A stretch of DNA of 64,000 nt from contig JAJGOT010000001.1 in NCBI GenBank assembly GCA_022457155.1, positions 4,414,001 through 4,478,000 of the forward strand, in the 5' to 3' direction. Source of the DNA: Cladopsammia gracilis (Eukaryota; Cnidaria; Anthozoa; Scleractinia; Dendrophylliidae). Positions within the stretch are counted from its first letter, which is position 1. Each line of letters begins with the position of its first letter. Below the pieces are notes generated by a model, which made no database searches, had not been told where the DNA came from, and saw only the letters and a list, made by a program, of their open reading frames with translations. A program made the position numbers and the translations under genes. This document shows positions 10,080 to 21,609 of the stretch, in pieces.

Positions 10080-11450
10080 GGACATCATGCGCTTTGCTTT
10101 TCTGAAGGAAAACACTCTTACTTCCGTGATATCTAAACGCTTGTTTTACAACGAAATAACTGAAATTCAACGAAACGTGCTGAGAACTGATTGTCGCCTA
10201 GCGTGCCGTTAGCTTTAGGTATATCTGACTGCTGATAGCTCTATGCTCTATAAGTAAATTTAATAAAGCATCGAAAATACAACAGGGACCGACACTTGGT
10301 GGCCGCTTTGGCGAGATGTCCGTGTTTGATAAAGGATGTGTTCTTTGCGAGGAGTTTGAATGATTACTTTTATCAAACTTACCGCAGATAAGGCCTTCGC
10401 AATAAAAGGATCAACCAAAAGCCTCTGTTTTGTGAGCAATCTGTTTCCTTTTGCCACGACAGCTAAACTATCGAGGAAGTTATACTAAACCAACAGAAAC
10501 TCTAAGTACTCAATCTGAAGTTTCCACGGTTTTCATCTTATCAGTAGCAGCCAAACTTCAGGAAATTGCACTAGAAGAAGTATTTACACAAGAATCAACC
10601 ATCACATACTTGATTTTACCAAATATTTGTGTAAATAAAGGATACTTTTATTTACACTTCCGAAGCCCAAAAAAAAATTTAAAAATGTTTTACTCAAACT
10701 GTCCGTCGGTTTCAGTTACGTGATTTTAAAAATCGAATTCTTCTTAAACGCCGTTTCCGACTAGTATCTTTTCATAGAAGGACCATCGCAAAATTATTCA
10801 TACGAACATAAGTTTGATTCGCATGTGAAAGACACTAAAATATTCATTTGAAAGGCTTTGCATTTTGCATATTTTCTGATTCGATTTTGAAAAGAAGCTT
10901 AAAGCAACTCGGAAATGGCCTATCAATTAATGGAGTCTTGTCTTCAAAGTTGTCATTATTTTTCTTTTCAGAGGATTTTACTAATAACGCGCAAATCAGT
11001 AATTTTAATTTCCACTTTTATCTGTCAGACTTCTTTCGTTCTTTGTTGTACGGAAATAGATCGCGCACTAAGGGACAACGTCGCCTATTTTTTGTGTCGC
11101 TTCGAAAAGCCAAAAAAGATATTTGTATCAATGGAAAAATAAAAATAACGGTCCAGTTTTATTAAAAAGTACTTAACTGGTGCACTGAAAACATTATTAA
11201 TTGTCTTTTGCTGCGAAAGGCAAGGAATAAAATGTATTGCAACTTGAAAAAGTAGGCTACCTTTGGAAAGCATGTGTCTACTGTACACTCAGGCTACACT
11301 AATCTTTTGGATGTACAGTTAATTTAACCTTTCTACCCGGGTCTACCCCTAAGTCGAAGCCGTTCAAAACTGAAAGTGTTACCAACTTTGCTACTGAGGT
11401 GTGTACCTGCGTTCGCTTGCTATATTGCATGTGCCTTTAAATGGAAGCTA
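10080..11450. repeat. Paralogous block U2
   Basis: Second copy of the block described at 4035-5290, in the same orientation. It keeps tatatctgactgctgatagc and the closing part with caaaactgaaagtgttaccaac. Short open frames inside are not shared with the other copies, which argues against coding function. Confidence 0.75.
10383..10470 (-). other. Candidate 5' exon with splice donor (family copy U2)
   Basis: The minus strand reads GTCGTGGCAAAAGGAAACAG, then TTGCTCACAAAACAGAGGC, TTGATCC and ATTGCGAAGGCC, closing with TCTGCG and the donor GTAAGTTTGAT. This is the clearest member of the U group. A frame stays open through it but begins with GTG rather than ATG and is not kept in other copies. Confidence 0.5.
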
Positions 11451-11614
11451 AGATGGAGTTGACTTTGCTATAATACAAACCATAGTGCTTTTCACATTAT
11501 TTTCATGAGTTAATTTATTGAGCCATACTATTCCAAAATCGAGAAAATACCAAGACGTGACAAGTGTCGCCTTATTTTTGCTTCTGTACTTTTGCCGTTG
11601 ACCCCACTAGTTTC

Positions 11615-12088
11615 GTCACAAACACTGATACACGGCGGGTCTTGTAACAGCATTTGAGTCACAAACAGATACACGGCGGGTCTTGTAACAGCATTTGAGT
11701 CACAAACAGATACACGGCGGGTCTTGTAACAGCATTTGAGTCACAAACAGATACACGCGGCGGGTCTTGTAACAGCATTTGAGTCACAAACAGATACACG
11801 GCGGGTCTTGTAACAGCATTTGAGTCACAAACAGATACACGCGGCGGGTCTTGTAACAGCATTTGAGCCACAAACAGATACACGGCACTTGTACACGGCG
11901 GATCTTGTAACAGCATTTGAGTCACATACAGATACACGGCGGGTCTTGTAACAGCACTTGAGTCACAAACAGATACACGGCGGGTCTTGTAACAGCACTT
12001 GAGTCACAAACAGATACACGGCGGGTCTTGTAACAGCGTTTGAGTCACATACAGATACACGGCGGGTCTTGTAACAGCATTTGAGTCA
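11615..12088. repeat. 41-43 bp minisatellite, about 11 copies
   Basis: The unit contains tacacggcgggtcttgtaac and agcatttgagtcacaaac. Most copies are 41 bp; variants gain two bases (acacgcggcggg). The 92-codon minus-strand frame here is just the repeat read in phase. Confidence 0.93.
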
Positions 12089-12089
12089 T

Positions 12090-12570
12090 GAACCACAAGC
12101 TATTTTATGTTTTGAACATTATCTTTCTTGCGAACCTAACATATTGTCCTTCCATAACGAAGCGAAGGGCAAATTGAAGCGATGTCTTTCGCAATTTGCA
12201 TACTTGTTGCCGTTGCAAACCTTCCAAAATATACCATATTAAAGTAGTTGTACATTTGAAACTTCAGTGAAGTGATAAGAATCATTTTTCAAAATTAACG
12301 CGTAAAGCTACTAATTTCTCTAATTTCTTTAATTAATGATTCTTTAATAAAAAAAAGAATCCGTGTGTATTTCTGAAAACAAAAACTTCTTTCCTTTGCA
12401 TGTTACATTGTGTACTTCAATTGTAACAAAAATTAACATCAACTAATTTCTAGTTACTTATATTATCCCCTTTGGTTTACTTTTAAAAACAGACTATTTA
12501 AATCAAACTTTAACATTTTTTGGAAGTTAATGTCAAACTATCAATTGATTATGATGTGAAACCTTAGGGC
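12090..12570. other. Gene-free AT-rich stretch
   Basis: No open frame, repeat or splice structure that I can support. It is rich in A and T runs. Confidence 0.5.
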
Positions 12571-12575
12571 GCTTA

Positions 12576-12683
12576 CCATTTGTCAGAACTTGGCTGGCTG
12601 GACCGGTCAGTTTGTCACATAGTCCATTAAAAGGGTTTATACTATTCCCGAATTGATCAGTCCGGCCGGCCAGTTCTAATGAT
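12576..12683. mobile_element. Small palindromic MITE-like element
   Basis: Imperfect inverted arms: CATTTGTCAGAACTTGGCTG on the left and, on the complementary strand at the right, CATTAGAACTGGCCGGCCGG. The loop is about 45 bp. The target duplication is unclear. Confidence 0.5.
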
Positions 12684-13349
12684 TTTTTTTATACTTCCTC
12701 CTTCATTTTAAATAAATCATATTTTTTTTCATTGATAATCCTGGTTTTATATTTTTAACACTGACAATTTAATTAAATATATGCGTTTCTGCTAGATATC
12801 CCTTACTAGAAACATAATTGAAAAGTCCTATGTTCTTCAAAAATACACACATACATTAAGTATATTGTAGATGTGAGTCGTGCAGTTAGTGTGTAGTGGT
12901 TTTTTTTTCATATCACATATTATATAAAAATAAGCTTTTTCAATCTGCGAACAAAAACGTCAGGATGAAAAAGCACTCATTTAAAAGTCACAACGCCCTC
13001 TGCTTTGTCATTTCCCCCTTTAAACATTTTTAATCACTACAGTAACTGCTTTTGCTCTAAGTGTTTTCCTCTAACAAGTAACCTGTGGCCCGCTAAAAAA
13101 TCCTGCGCCAGTGTGCAGAGCTGTTGATGTTGAAGTAATATTGTATACGTACTTAACTAGACAATAATCATGAGGTGATAGATAATTTGCTTGGTACGCT
13201 GTTTGCTTCCAAGGTAATTCGCTGCTCTAATTTTGTTACAATGACAACTTGTACTTGCATTTGTGCTGCCAACTTTAATAACAAAGGAATTTTATACTTT
13301 AAGTCTATATTACATAAGCGTAATGAAAGTCAAAAACATATTTAAACAA

Positions 13350-13525
13350 ATTTTATTACTCATGCGCGTAGCGGCATGAGGTAAGGTTTCGGCTCCGTTT
13401 TTCTTGTTATTATTTTTATTACTCATGCGCGAAGCGGCATGAGGTAAGGTCTCGGCTCCGTTTTTCTTGTTACTCATGCGCGAAGCAGCATGAGGTAAGG
13501 TTTCGGCTCCGTTTTTCTTGTTATT
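13350..13525. repeat. Three short tandem units with TTACTCATGCGCG
   Basis: Units of about 56-75 bp share tactcatgcgcg, gcatgaggtaagg and cggctccgtttttcttgtta. They sit directly before the larger array at 13533. The 80-codon minus-strand frame is repeat-driven. Confidence 0.85.
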
Positions 13526-13550
13526 TTTATTTTTTGTGTCACGATTTTGC

Positions 13551-13705
13551 ATGCAAATTTATGCACGTATATTTTAACTTTACACTTCAGGTTTAGTGAC
13601 TTCCGGCTACTTTCACTTCCGGAAAAACAGCGTCACTGAAGTGTCACGACAGCGTCTCCTACGTCCCTACTTGCATTACTAGTGTTCAAGTCAGGTATAT
13701 ATAAG
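13551..13705 (+). promoter_or_regulatory. Octamer plus TATA box, array unit 1
   Basis: ATGCAAAT at 13551-13558 and TATATATAAG at about 13696-13705, roughly 145 bp apart. This pairing recalls octamer-driven snRNA-type or Pol II promoters. ETS-like CCGGAAG sequence lies between. Confidence 0.4.
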
Positions 13706-13935
13706 ACGTAGACGAATCACTGGCTTCATTGTGGGACAGTCTTCATTTACCAAAAAATCAATAGTAAACAACATGGTTTGCAGGAACGATGACTGAATGA
13801 AAGGAGTAACTCTTCTCCATGTCGGACATCTTCTTATCTTGTTTAAAATATATCATAAAACTTTCTTACGCATGCGCATGAGTATAGGCTGCTGGGAGCC
13901 TCTTGTTATTTTTATTTTTTGTGTCACGATTTTGC

Positions 13936-14120
13936 ATGCAAATTTATGCACGCATATTTTACATTGTACACTTCCGGTTCATAGCTTTGCCATTTACACT
14001 TCCTGTTTTGTGACTTCCGGCTACTCCCACTTCCGTTAAAACAGTGTTACTTAAGTGTCACGAAAGCGTCTCCTACAACCCTACTTAAATTACTAATGTT
14101 CACGTTTGGTATATATAAGA
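13936..14120 (+). promoter_or_regulatory. Octamer plus TATA box, array unit 2
   Basis: ATGCAAAT at 13936-13943 and a TATATAAGA box near 14110-14119. The spacing is about 174 bp, close to unit 3. Confidence 0.4.
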
Positions 14121-14363
14121 GTTAGAAGAATCACTGGCTTCATTGTGGTACAGCCTTCAATTTCCAAAACATTCAATAGTAAACAACGTGGTTTGCAGGA
14201 ACGATGACTGAATGAATGGAGTAACTCTTCTCCATGTCAAACATCTTCTTATCATGTTTAATACATATCATAAAACTTTCTTACGCATGCGCATGAGTAT
14301 AGGCTGCTTGCAGCCTCTTGTTATTATTATTTTTATTTTTATTATTTTTTGTCACGATTTTGC

Positions 14364-14547
14364 ATGCAAATTTATGCACGCATATTTTAAATTGTACACT
14401 TCCGGTTCATGGCTTTGCCACTACACTTCCTTTTTAGTGACTTCCGGCTACTCTCACTTCCGGTAAAAGAGCGTTACTTAGGTGTCACGACAGAATCTCC
14501 TTCAACCCCACATACATTACTATATTCACGTTTGATATATATATAAG
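14364..14547 (+). promoter_or_regulatory. Octamer plus TATA box, array unit 3
   Basis: ATGCAAAT at 14364-14371 and TATATATATAAG near 14534-14546. The presumed transcribed part of this unit is more eroded than in units 1 and 2. Confidence 0.38.
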
Positions 14548-14943
14548 ACTTAGAAAAATCACTGGCTTCATTGTGGTACAGCTTTCATGTCCACAACATT
14601 CAATAGTAAACAAAGTGGTTTTCAGGAACGATGACTGAATGAAAGGAGTAACTCTTCTCCATGTCGGACATCTTCTTATCATGTTTAAAATATATCATAA
14701 AATTTTCTTACGCATGCGCATGAGTAAAGACTGCTTGGAGCCTCTTGTTTTAACAAACTTTGAAAAACAATAGTATTCAAAATATTTTCAAACGCTGGGG
14801 CGAGGAGAGGGAGAGCTATACGACAAAGCGAGATAATTGATGGTGACAAATTCATATAAATCGTCCCAACACAAGTGACCAACTGTGCATTAAGGATGTT
14901 TAGCATAACAACCATTCTCGCCTGCGGCCATCGTGCTGGCCAA

Positions 14944-15215
14944 CTTGCAATTATTTCCATCATTCATTTTTGTGCTATTATATTATATGTTGCAATTATT
15001 TCCATCATTCATTTTTGTGCTATTCTATTATACGTTGCAATTATTTCCATCATTCATTTTTGTGCTATTATATTATACGTTGCAATTATTTCCATCACTC
15101 ATTTTCGTGCTATTATATTATACGTTGCAATTATTTCCATCATTCATTTTTGTGCTATTATATTATACGTTGCAATTATTTCCATCATTCATTTTTGTGC
15201 TATTATATTATACGT
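14944..15215. repeat. 45-bp tandem array, six copies
   Basis: The unit contains gcaattatttccatcattc followed by atttttgtgctattatatta. Because 45 is a multiple of three, all three forward frames stay open and give false proteins of 126-154 residues. Confidence 0.95.
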
Positions 15216-15619
15216 TATATTATACATTTTGTCCTCAAAAGCAATATATCAATGATTTCGGAGTACATTTATCATTTGAATGTTATTTCATTTTGCGTTA
15301 TTACATTATATTATACGTTATATATCTATGGTTTTCATATTGCGTGCAGAATATATTTTTATTTGCATTAACTATTTTATTTTATTTTGCGATATAACAG
15401 TGCCACGTTATCTTGACTTGACGTGTGACTGAATGACACTAACTTATCACCTACGACTCAAAGATATTTGAAAGAATAACTTAACGTGATGGCAATTAGT
15501 TCATTTTCCGGTTTCATGTACATGTACACACCATGACATTGGGGTTTTTTTTAACCTCTGACGAGTTGAAATAAAATCAGCCGGTCGCCGTTAAACAATT
15601 GAAGATATTGCTGATGTTA

Positions 15620-15907
15620 CTGCGCCTTTCAATAACATGCGGAATTTGAAATTCAAATTTCCATCAACGGTTGCGTTTTACACCGCCGTCAATCATCTTA
15701 GCTTACCTCTCAGGAAACAGATCTTCACTTCAATGAGTTCAAAAGGTCACGTCCGTGCATTATGATTGGTAGATTTCGATCCATTTTGTTTGTTTCCTTT
15801 TTACATGGTCCGTTGGCTTTCGTATTAATTAGGATTGACGGCAGGGAATAACGCAACCGTTGGTGGAGATTTGAATTTCAAATTCCGCATGTTATTGAAA
15901 GGCGCAG
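15620..15907. mobile_element. TA-flanked MITE with about 78-bp inverted ends
   Basis: Arms start CTGCGCCTTTCAATAACATG and end in the complement, with TA outside each end (15618-15619 and 15908-15909). The arms contain GGAATTTGAAATTCAAATTT. The 288-bp size and TA target suggest a Tc1/mariner-derived MITE. Confidence 0.8.
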
Positions 15908-16263
15908 TAAGATTTAGATTTAACTGAATCTGGTCGTATCATTCAAAACTTCAGAAATTCAACAAGTAATATCGCCAAAATCAAAATCGGAGACAACTGC
16001 ATCCGATGGCAGTTTATTATTTGTAGATTATGATTTCACTGGAAATTGGCCATCGATACGTCGGTGGCAAAATTACGTCTTCGTTTCAGTGAATTAGCTG
16101 TAACTTTTTATCAATTTAATATCATTTGATCAAAATAAAACATAACACCTGTGTTCAGTAGGCTTTCAGACCATGTATATTTTATTTGAAATAGCGAGAA
16201 TATTTCGTGCGCTATAAGCTTCTCTGATACCTGAACTAGTTTATTTTAGAACGAAAGAACTCA

Positions 16264-16753
16264 AAAAGATCAGGTTTTCGAAGTAAAATCCGCATTTTGA
16301 AAATAATCCAAAAAGGACACGAAATACAGTTTTTGTATGGGAAAACACCGGAATTTGATGTCCATTTATTTCTGTCAAATTTAATATCTCAAAAATTGAT
16401 CAATGGTAAACGAGATACTAGGTAAAATATTTTTCTTGTCATATTTGAGAGATGTCCATGGGCTACAAAGCGTGCAGTCGCATTTAAATTTTTTCATACC
16501 CCATTATGTATAAAACCTTGGAAAAATCCGCGGGAAATTCTATAGACAAAAGTGTGCAAAAGTCAAAACGCGATTTCGCGCATTGTAGCCAATGTACATA
16601 GCTCAAATTTTTACACAAAAATCTTTCACCTAGTGTCTCAAGTTTGCCGTGAATAAAATTTCTCAGATTTCTAATTTGACGAAAATTATTTGAATGTGTT
16701 TTGTGACCTATTAGCCTCATTTTCAAAATGCGGAAGTTTAATGCGAAAAGGTC
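16264..16753. mobile_element. Foldback element inserted in block U3
   Basis: About 30-bp imperfect inverted ends contain CCGCATTTTGAAAAT and its complement. The U1 and U2 copies lack the segment, so it is a true insertion of about 490 bp. It has no coding potential; the 80-codon minus-strand frame starts without ATG and has no resemblance to a family. Confidence 0.65.
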
Positions 16754-16969
16754 TATTCAACAAAACGTGCTGAGAAATGAATGTCGCATAGCGTGCCACT
16801 AGCTTCAGGTATATCTGACTGATGATAGCTTTTAAAGTAAATTTAATGAAGCATTGAAAGTACAACAGGGACCGACACTAGGTGGCCGCTTTGGCGAGAA
16901 GTCGATCCGTGGTTGATAAAGGATGTGTCCTTTGCGAGGGATTTGAATGATTAATTCCATTAAACTTAC

Positions 16970-17030
16970 CTCAAAAATTAACCAAGCCTCTGTTTTGTGA
17001 GCAGTCTGTTTCCTTCTGCCACGACAGCTA
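16970..17030 (-). other. Candidate 5' exon with splice donor (family copy U3)
   Basis: The minus strand carries GTCGTGGCAGAAGGAAACAG, then CTGCTCACAAAACAGAGGC, and ends in TTTTTGAG before GTAAGTTTAAT. The central TTGATCC-ATTGCG part seen in U1 and U2 is shortened here. Confidence 0.42.
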
Positions 17031-18912
17031 AACTACCAAGGAAGTTATACTGAACCAACAGCAACGGTAAATATGATTGACAGGATCTTCCCAACTGAAG
17101 GTTTTAAACCAATCGAAGGCTGTTTATAGTTATAACTGTCAAACTTCAGGAAATTGAACTCAAAGGAGTGTTTACACAAGATTATCAACCATAAGATACT
17201 TGATATATTAGCCCAAGTAAAAAATATATACTTCACGCTTAATGTAATGTTGAACATCAGGTAACCTAAAATGTATAATCTTCATGAGAAACGTGATTGT
17301 CAGTATCGATATAATCAAATACATAATTCCTCTGGCGAATGTTAAAAGTATATATATTAACTGATATTTTGGTATGGGTAAAAACCTTTTAGGTACAAAA
17401 AATTTCATACTGAGCTTGAGTTTGAAACTTGATAGAGAACCTGGCGCTTTCCTTGCATAATGCAACTGTAAATAAAAGGATACTTTGCACAAATGGTGCC
17501 CGGATTCGGGTCTCTTTGTATATGTAAATCATGCTTGTTCTTTCATTTTAAAGCTAAGTCTAAGAGTCTAAAAAAAACCCTGATTTTTGCGCCCAATTCT
17601 TCTTTTATTTCACATCTTGCAGACTTTTCACATTTGTTTAACTCAAAGTTTCCTTCGGTTTTTGCGTAATCTTAAAAATAATTAAAACTCTTCTTATTGG
17701 CCATTTCCGACTAGGCGCTTTTTCAAAGAAAAGCCAATTGAAAAATTATGCATATCAACATAAGTTTTATTTGCGTGTGAAAAAGCTAATATTCATATGA
17801 ACGGTTTTGCACTTATATTGTGATTCGCTTTTGAAAAGAAGCTAAATGCAACTCGGAAATGACCTATCAATTAGCAGAGTCTTGTACCCAAATTTGACAC
17901 TATTTTTTTCTTTCAGAAGATTTTACTAATTGAACGTAAGTAACTTAAAATCTGTTGTTTAATTTAAGTTCCTTGATTGTTTCTTTTTTTCGGTTAAAGG
18001 GGATATAGGTCACCTTAGCCTGTACGCTGATGGCAAAATTGTCCTTATAAGCGATGTCGATTCTGCACTAAGCCGTTTGTTCAATCTTTTAAACAGTTTC
18101 AGCGCCTGCTCAAGTCTCAAAAAAAATCACACTACGAAAAAAGTCTATAATGTCAAAGTAGAAAATATTATCCTTTCAATATATTATGATCAGAGCAAAA
18201 AAATGGATAATATATATAGATAGCCCAAGGCTAACAGCGTCGCACTTTGAACAAGCTTAACTAAGGTGAAACTTACCCCCCGGTAACTAAGGTGAAAGGT
18301 TCGAAGCACAAGAATTAAGATTGACGAACGGGCTATTTTCAATTTTAGCAATTCTCAAAAACAGTATTACGCGACCGTCTGCACAGTACATTTTTACAGA
18401 CGGTACAAAAGTTCACAAAAACAACTTTTCTCTGCCTAGAATAACTAGTACCACTAGTTTCCGAATAAAATACAGTTTTTGTTTGTCAAAAATTGCCCGA
18501 GAAACTGATTTGAAAATCAAAAATTGCAAAAATACAAACATATTTGCATAAGGCGATGCGTGTGAAGATAGAACTGTACTATAAAATCAAAGTCTTGTTT
18601 TGTTTACATAAAATCGCTTTTCAAACTATCTAATGAATGAACAAACACATAAAAATGGACAACACAATCTTCTTTCGAAAAAATTTATTCAAATCTCCAT
18701 TAGTTTACGTTTAAAAGCAAAACGCGTACCATTTACATGTAATTATAGCTCATCGAGTTCAAGCTTTCTTCGATGAAATTCAAGAGATCGATACAACTGA
18801 ATTTAAGCACGTTTTAAAATCAATTCTCCAAAACTAACAATAACACCAATAAAAAGTCACTCACAGATTGATATCAACATAAATTCTCATCGAAAACTGT
18901 AATCTGTTTTAC

Positions 18913-19111
18913 CTTTAAGTGCCTCGCTTGCTTGGAAATTCAAATCTCCGTTTCTGGTTCTGAAATCCGTAGAAAACAAACATCTCCCGCATTGATAAAA
19001 ACGTAATACATGAAGTTCCTCGAAGCAAGATTTTATCCCTGAAAGCTCGTCTTTTTCCACTAAAGCGGCTTCTGAGTATCCCTTAATTAGTATCCTTGTC
19101 TTGAGTAGCAA
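18913..19111 (-). pseudogene. Exon of the R1 unit, start codon lost
   Basis: The minus-strand frame reads GYSEAALVEKDELSGIKSCF and continues to the donor CACTTAAAG|GTAAAAC at 18913. The paired exon in R2 has ATG where this copy has AAG just before GYSEAA. Differences between copies are often conservative (ELSGIKSCFE versus ELSEIKSCFE), a hint of former protein coding. The family is not recognised. Confidence 0.35.
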
Positions 19112-19199
19112 ACCGCGAAATATTCAGGGAAATAACACCTTTAATTTAAACGGTTTTCTCCGCTTAGTAAATTCACAGCAAAACAACAAAGTGTTTTTC

Positions 19200-19400
19200 T
19201 AGCTGACGTGACATTCGACCGTGTAACCGCGCGAAAAACAAAGCCTCGCTTTGGTTTCAGCATGACGTCGTACGCGCATGTTTTGCAACGTCATACGCGC
19301 CCGCGAGCTAGTCCTGCGCGACGGCGGAGCTAGTCCGGTCCTGCGCGACGGCGGGCGGATGGAGGGCGGGCACACGCGCGCCCGCGAAACATTCCGCTAG
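19200..19400 (-). promoter_or_regulatory. CpG-rich CRE-like promoter region, R1
   Basis: Contains CATGACGTCGT, an ACGTCAT and GCGCGCCCGCGA. The block gcaaaacatgcgcgtatgac (or its complement) is kept in all three R copies. It would drive the minus-strand exon downstream. Confidence 0.45.
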
Positions 19401-19439
19401 CCATGACCATGAAAAATGACGGGCACAGGTTCTGGTTCT

Positions 19440-20530
19440 AATATATATAGATAGCCTGAGCCTAACAGCGTCGCTCTTTGAACAGAAAGCCGATGATAAA
19501 CTTAACTGTGGTGAAAGGTCGGAAAACAAGAATAAAATTGACGACCGGGCCTATCTTTTAATTTTAGAAATTCTCAAAAACAGACTTACGCGACCGTTTG
19601 CACAGTACATTTAGACCGTACAAAAGTTCACAAAAACAACTTTTTCTCCGTCTAGAATAATTAGTACGACTAATTTCCAAATAAAATACACCTGCTGCTC
19701 ATAAAAATTGTCCGAGAAACTGATTTGGAAATCAAAATTGCAAAAAATTCACAAACATATTTGCATAAGACCACGCGTGTGAAGTATCCAAGTCTTGTTT
19801 TGTTTTGTTTACATAAAATCGCTTTTCAACCTATGTAATGAATGAACAAACACATAAAAATGGACAACACAATATCTTCTTTCGAAAAAATTAATTCAAA
19901 TCTCCATAAGTTTGTAAACCGCGAACCATTAAGAGGCCGAGATGTCTCCGGTGAAAGAAATCAAAACAACTGAATTTAATTGAGCGAGTGTTATAAACAA
20001 TTCTCCCGAAAACTAGCGAGAACACAAAAAAGTCAATCACAGATTGATATCAACATAAATTCCCATCGAAAAATGTATTTTGTTTTACCTTTAAGTCCAT
20101 CCACTGCTTGGAAATTGTTTAAATCTCCGCTTCTTCAGTTCTGAAACCCGAAGTGACAAACATCTTCCCGCATTGCTCCCATCCTCGAAGCAAGATTTTA
20201 TCTCTGAAAGCTCTTCTATTTCCAGTATAGCGGCTTCTGAGTATCCCATAATTAGTATCCCTGTCTTGAGTAGCAAACCGCGAAAAAATTCAGGAGAATA
20301 ACGACTTTAATTTAAACGGTTTTCTCCGTTAAAACACAGCAGTGTTTTCCCAGGTGACGTGAAAATTGCAAAGATCCCGGTGTGGCGTCATACGCGCATG
20401 TTTTGCGACGGTCTACGCGCCCGCGAGTTAATAGCCCTAAGCGACGGCGGCGGACGACGACAGCGGCGGACACACAACGCGCCCGCGAAACATTCCACTA
20501 GCCATGACCATGAAAAATGACGGCCATGGG
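19440..20530 (-). repeat. Promoter-exon unit R2
   Basis: Second tandem copy of R1, slightly shorter, with many small indels. Order and orientation are the same. Confidence 0.8.
20089..20249 (-). CDS. Candidate first coding exon of the R2 unit
   Basis: An ATG at 20249-20247 opens MGYSEAAILEIEELSEIKSC. The frame runs about 53 codons to the donor ACTTAAAG|GTAAAACAA at 20089. The C-terminal part of the exon is basic (ELKKRRFKQ). The promoter block lies about 130-200 bp upstream at 20380-20470. No second exon could be assigned, since R1 lies directly downstream. It could be a truncated duplicated gene start or part of an unidentified transposon. Confidence 0.35.
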
Positions 20531-20665
20531 TTCTATGGTTCTATGGTTCTCTGGTTCTATGAGTATGGAGCTGCGCAGCCGGGCCTTCGGCCCGGCGAGA
20601 GCTCCGCTATGAGTATGGGGTTGCGCAGCCAGGCCTTCGGCCTGGCAAGTGCTCCGCTATGAATA
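20530..20665. repeat. Tandem hairpin units, GAGCTGCGCAGCCGGGCC type
   Basis: A (tctatggt)n stretch is followed by two copies of a 60-bp unit with the palindromes CCGGGCCTTCGGCCCGG and CCAGGCCTTCGGCCTGG, each ending GCTCCGCTATGA. A related piece lies at 23098-23150 in inverted orientation. Confidence 0.8.
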
Positions 20666-20710
20666 TCGCCTATTTTCGCTTTTAACTTTCCCGCGCGCCG
20701 CCATTTTGAA

Positions 20711-20799
20711 TAATTATGACGTGTTACGGTTGTCCTATTGTTGTATACAAAAGAACTTCGATTCTTAACAATAGCAGCAACCATAACACGTCATAATTA
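20711..20799. mobile_element. Palindrome with TAATTATGACGTGTTA ends
   Basis: Inverted arms of about 32 bp run from TAATTATGACGTGTTACGGT to the complement. The arms include a TGACGTG element. The central loop is about 25 bp. Confidence 0.6.
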
Positions 20800-21282
20800 G
20801 GGACTTTAAGCAAATCACTACGGAAGACGCTACTACGGCTACCGTGACAAAGGGGACTGGAGAGAGTACGTCCGTGAGCGCTCGAGGAACAGTGAAATGC
20901 GAAGTGTGAAATGTTTGTCGACGGCTACTGAAGAAGTTGAAAGCCTCTCTAGGGTTCTTTTATCGTGTTTCGCCTATGTAGCATGAACCGTTGTATTTCG
21001 GTTTTTATTTACTGCTCGTACGCGTTTTTGCCCGGTTTCTAGCTTAGTATTATTATGTCATTCGAGTTTGTTTTCTGTCTTGTTCGCTCGTTTATTCGTG
21101 GTATTCATTTTCGGCATGGCACGTTTTTCCACGTGCTTTTCGCACATAGGTAACTTGTATTTTGTTTATTTTATTTATATATCTTATTTTGTTGCCTTTT
21201 TATGTGCGTTTTATTTTTAAGTTTTTTGTACTCTCGAGTTTTCACTTTCGGGTTTACACTCGCTCCCTCTTGTTTATCGGAG

Positions 21283-21545
21283 TTGATTTTTATTTTCGCG
21301 GGTTAACAGAAGGTCCTGCCTGATTTTATTTTCGCTGGTTAACAGAAGATCCCGCTTGATTTTTATTTTCGCGGGCTAACAGGAGGTCCTGCCTGATTTT
21401 TATTTTCGTGGGTTAACAGAAGGTCCCGCTTGATTTTTATTTTCGCGGGTTAACAGAAGGTCCCGCTCGATTTTTATTTTCGCGGGTTAACAGAACGTCC
21501 CGCTTGATTTTTAATTCGCGGGTTAGCAAAAGGTCCCGCTTGTTT
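21283..21545. repeat. 37-bp tandem array, seven copies
   Basis: The unit contains gatttttattttcgcgggtt and aacagaaggtcccgctt. An eighth degenerate copy follows near 21585. Confidence 0.9.
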
Positions 21546-21609
21546 ATTGGAGTTCTTATTCTCGCGGACTTACAGGTCGCTTTTTAACAGAAGGTTCCGC
21601 TTGTTATTT

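Larger units (their letters stand above)
13533..14755 (+). repeat. Three tandem units of about 380-430 bp with conserved promoter-like blocks
   Basis: Each unit begins with T-rich sequence and GTGTCACGATTTTGC, followed by an octamer ATGCAAAT. CTTCCGG repeats, a TATATATAAG box, ATCACTGGCTTCATTGTGG, CAGGAACGATGACTGAATG and a closing GCATGCGCATGAGTA come next. The unit ends in a GGCTGC...AGCC hairpin and TCTTGTTATT. Blocks after the TATA box are better preserved than the sequence around them. I do not recognise the product; the layout could be a tandem small-RNA gene or a non-coding satellite with fortuitous motifs. Confidence 0.8.
16140..18005. repeat. Paralogous block U3, interrupted by a MITE
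   Basis: Third copy of the U block. It reads continuously with U1 if the inserted element at about 16264-16753 is removed: actcaa then attcaacaaaacgtgct. Confidence 0.75.
18210..19438 (-). repeat. Promoter-exon unit R1
   Basis: First of two direct tandem copies; the next is 19440-20530. Both begin with tatatatagatagcc and aacagcgtcgc, and end with ccatgaccatgaaaaatgac. On the minus strand each runs from a GC-rich, CpG-rich region with TGACGT elements into an exon with a GTAAAAC donor. Confidence 0.8.

Noticed and set aside
11659..11937. 92-codon repetitive minus-strand frame (VYLFVTQMLLQDPP type)
   Set aside because: Produced by the 41-43 bp minisatellite; shifts at the 43-bp variants and has no start or splice context.
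13797..14466. 80- and 84-codon frames in the 400-bp array
   Set aside because: They run across unit borders and the frame drifts between copies. The promoter-like blocks suggest non-coding function instead.
14875..15397. Three overlapping long frames (126-154 codons)
   Set aside because: They are the 45-bp tandem repeat read in three phases; the length comes from the period being a multiple of three.
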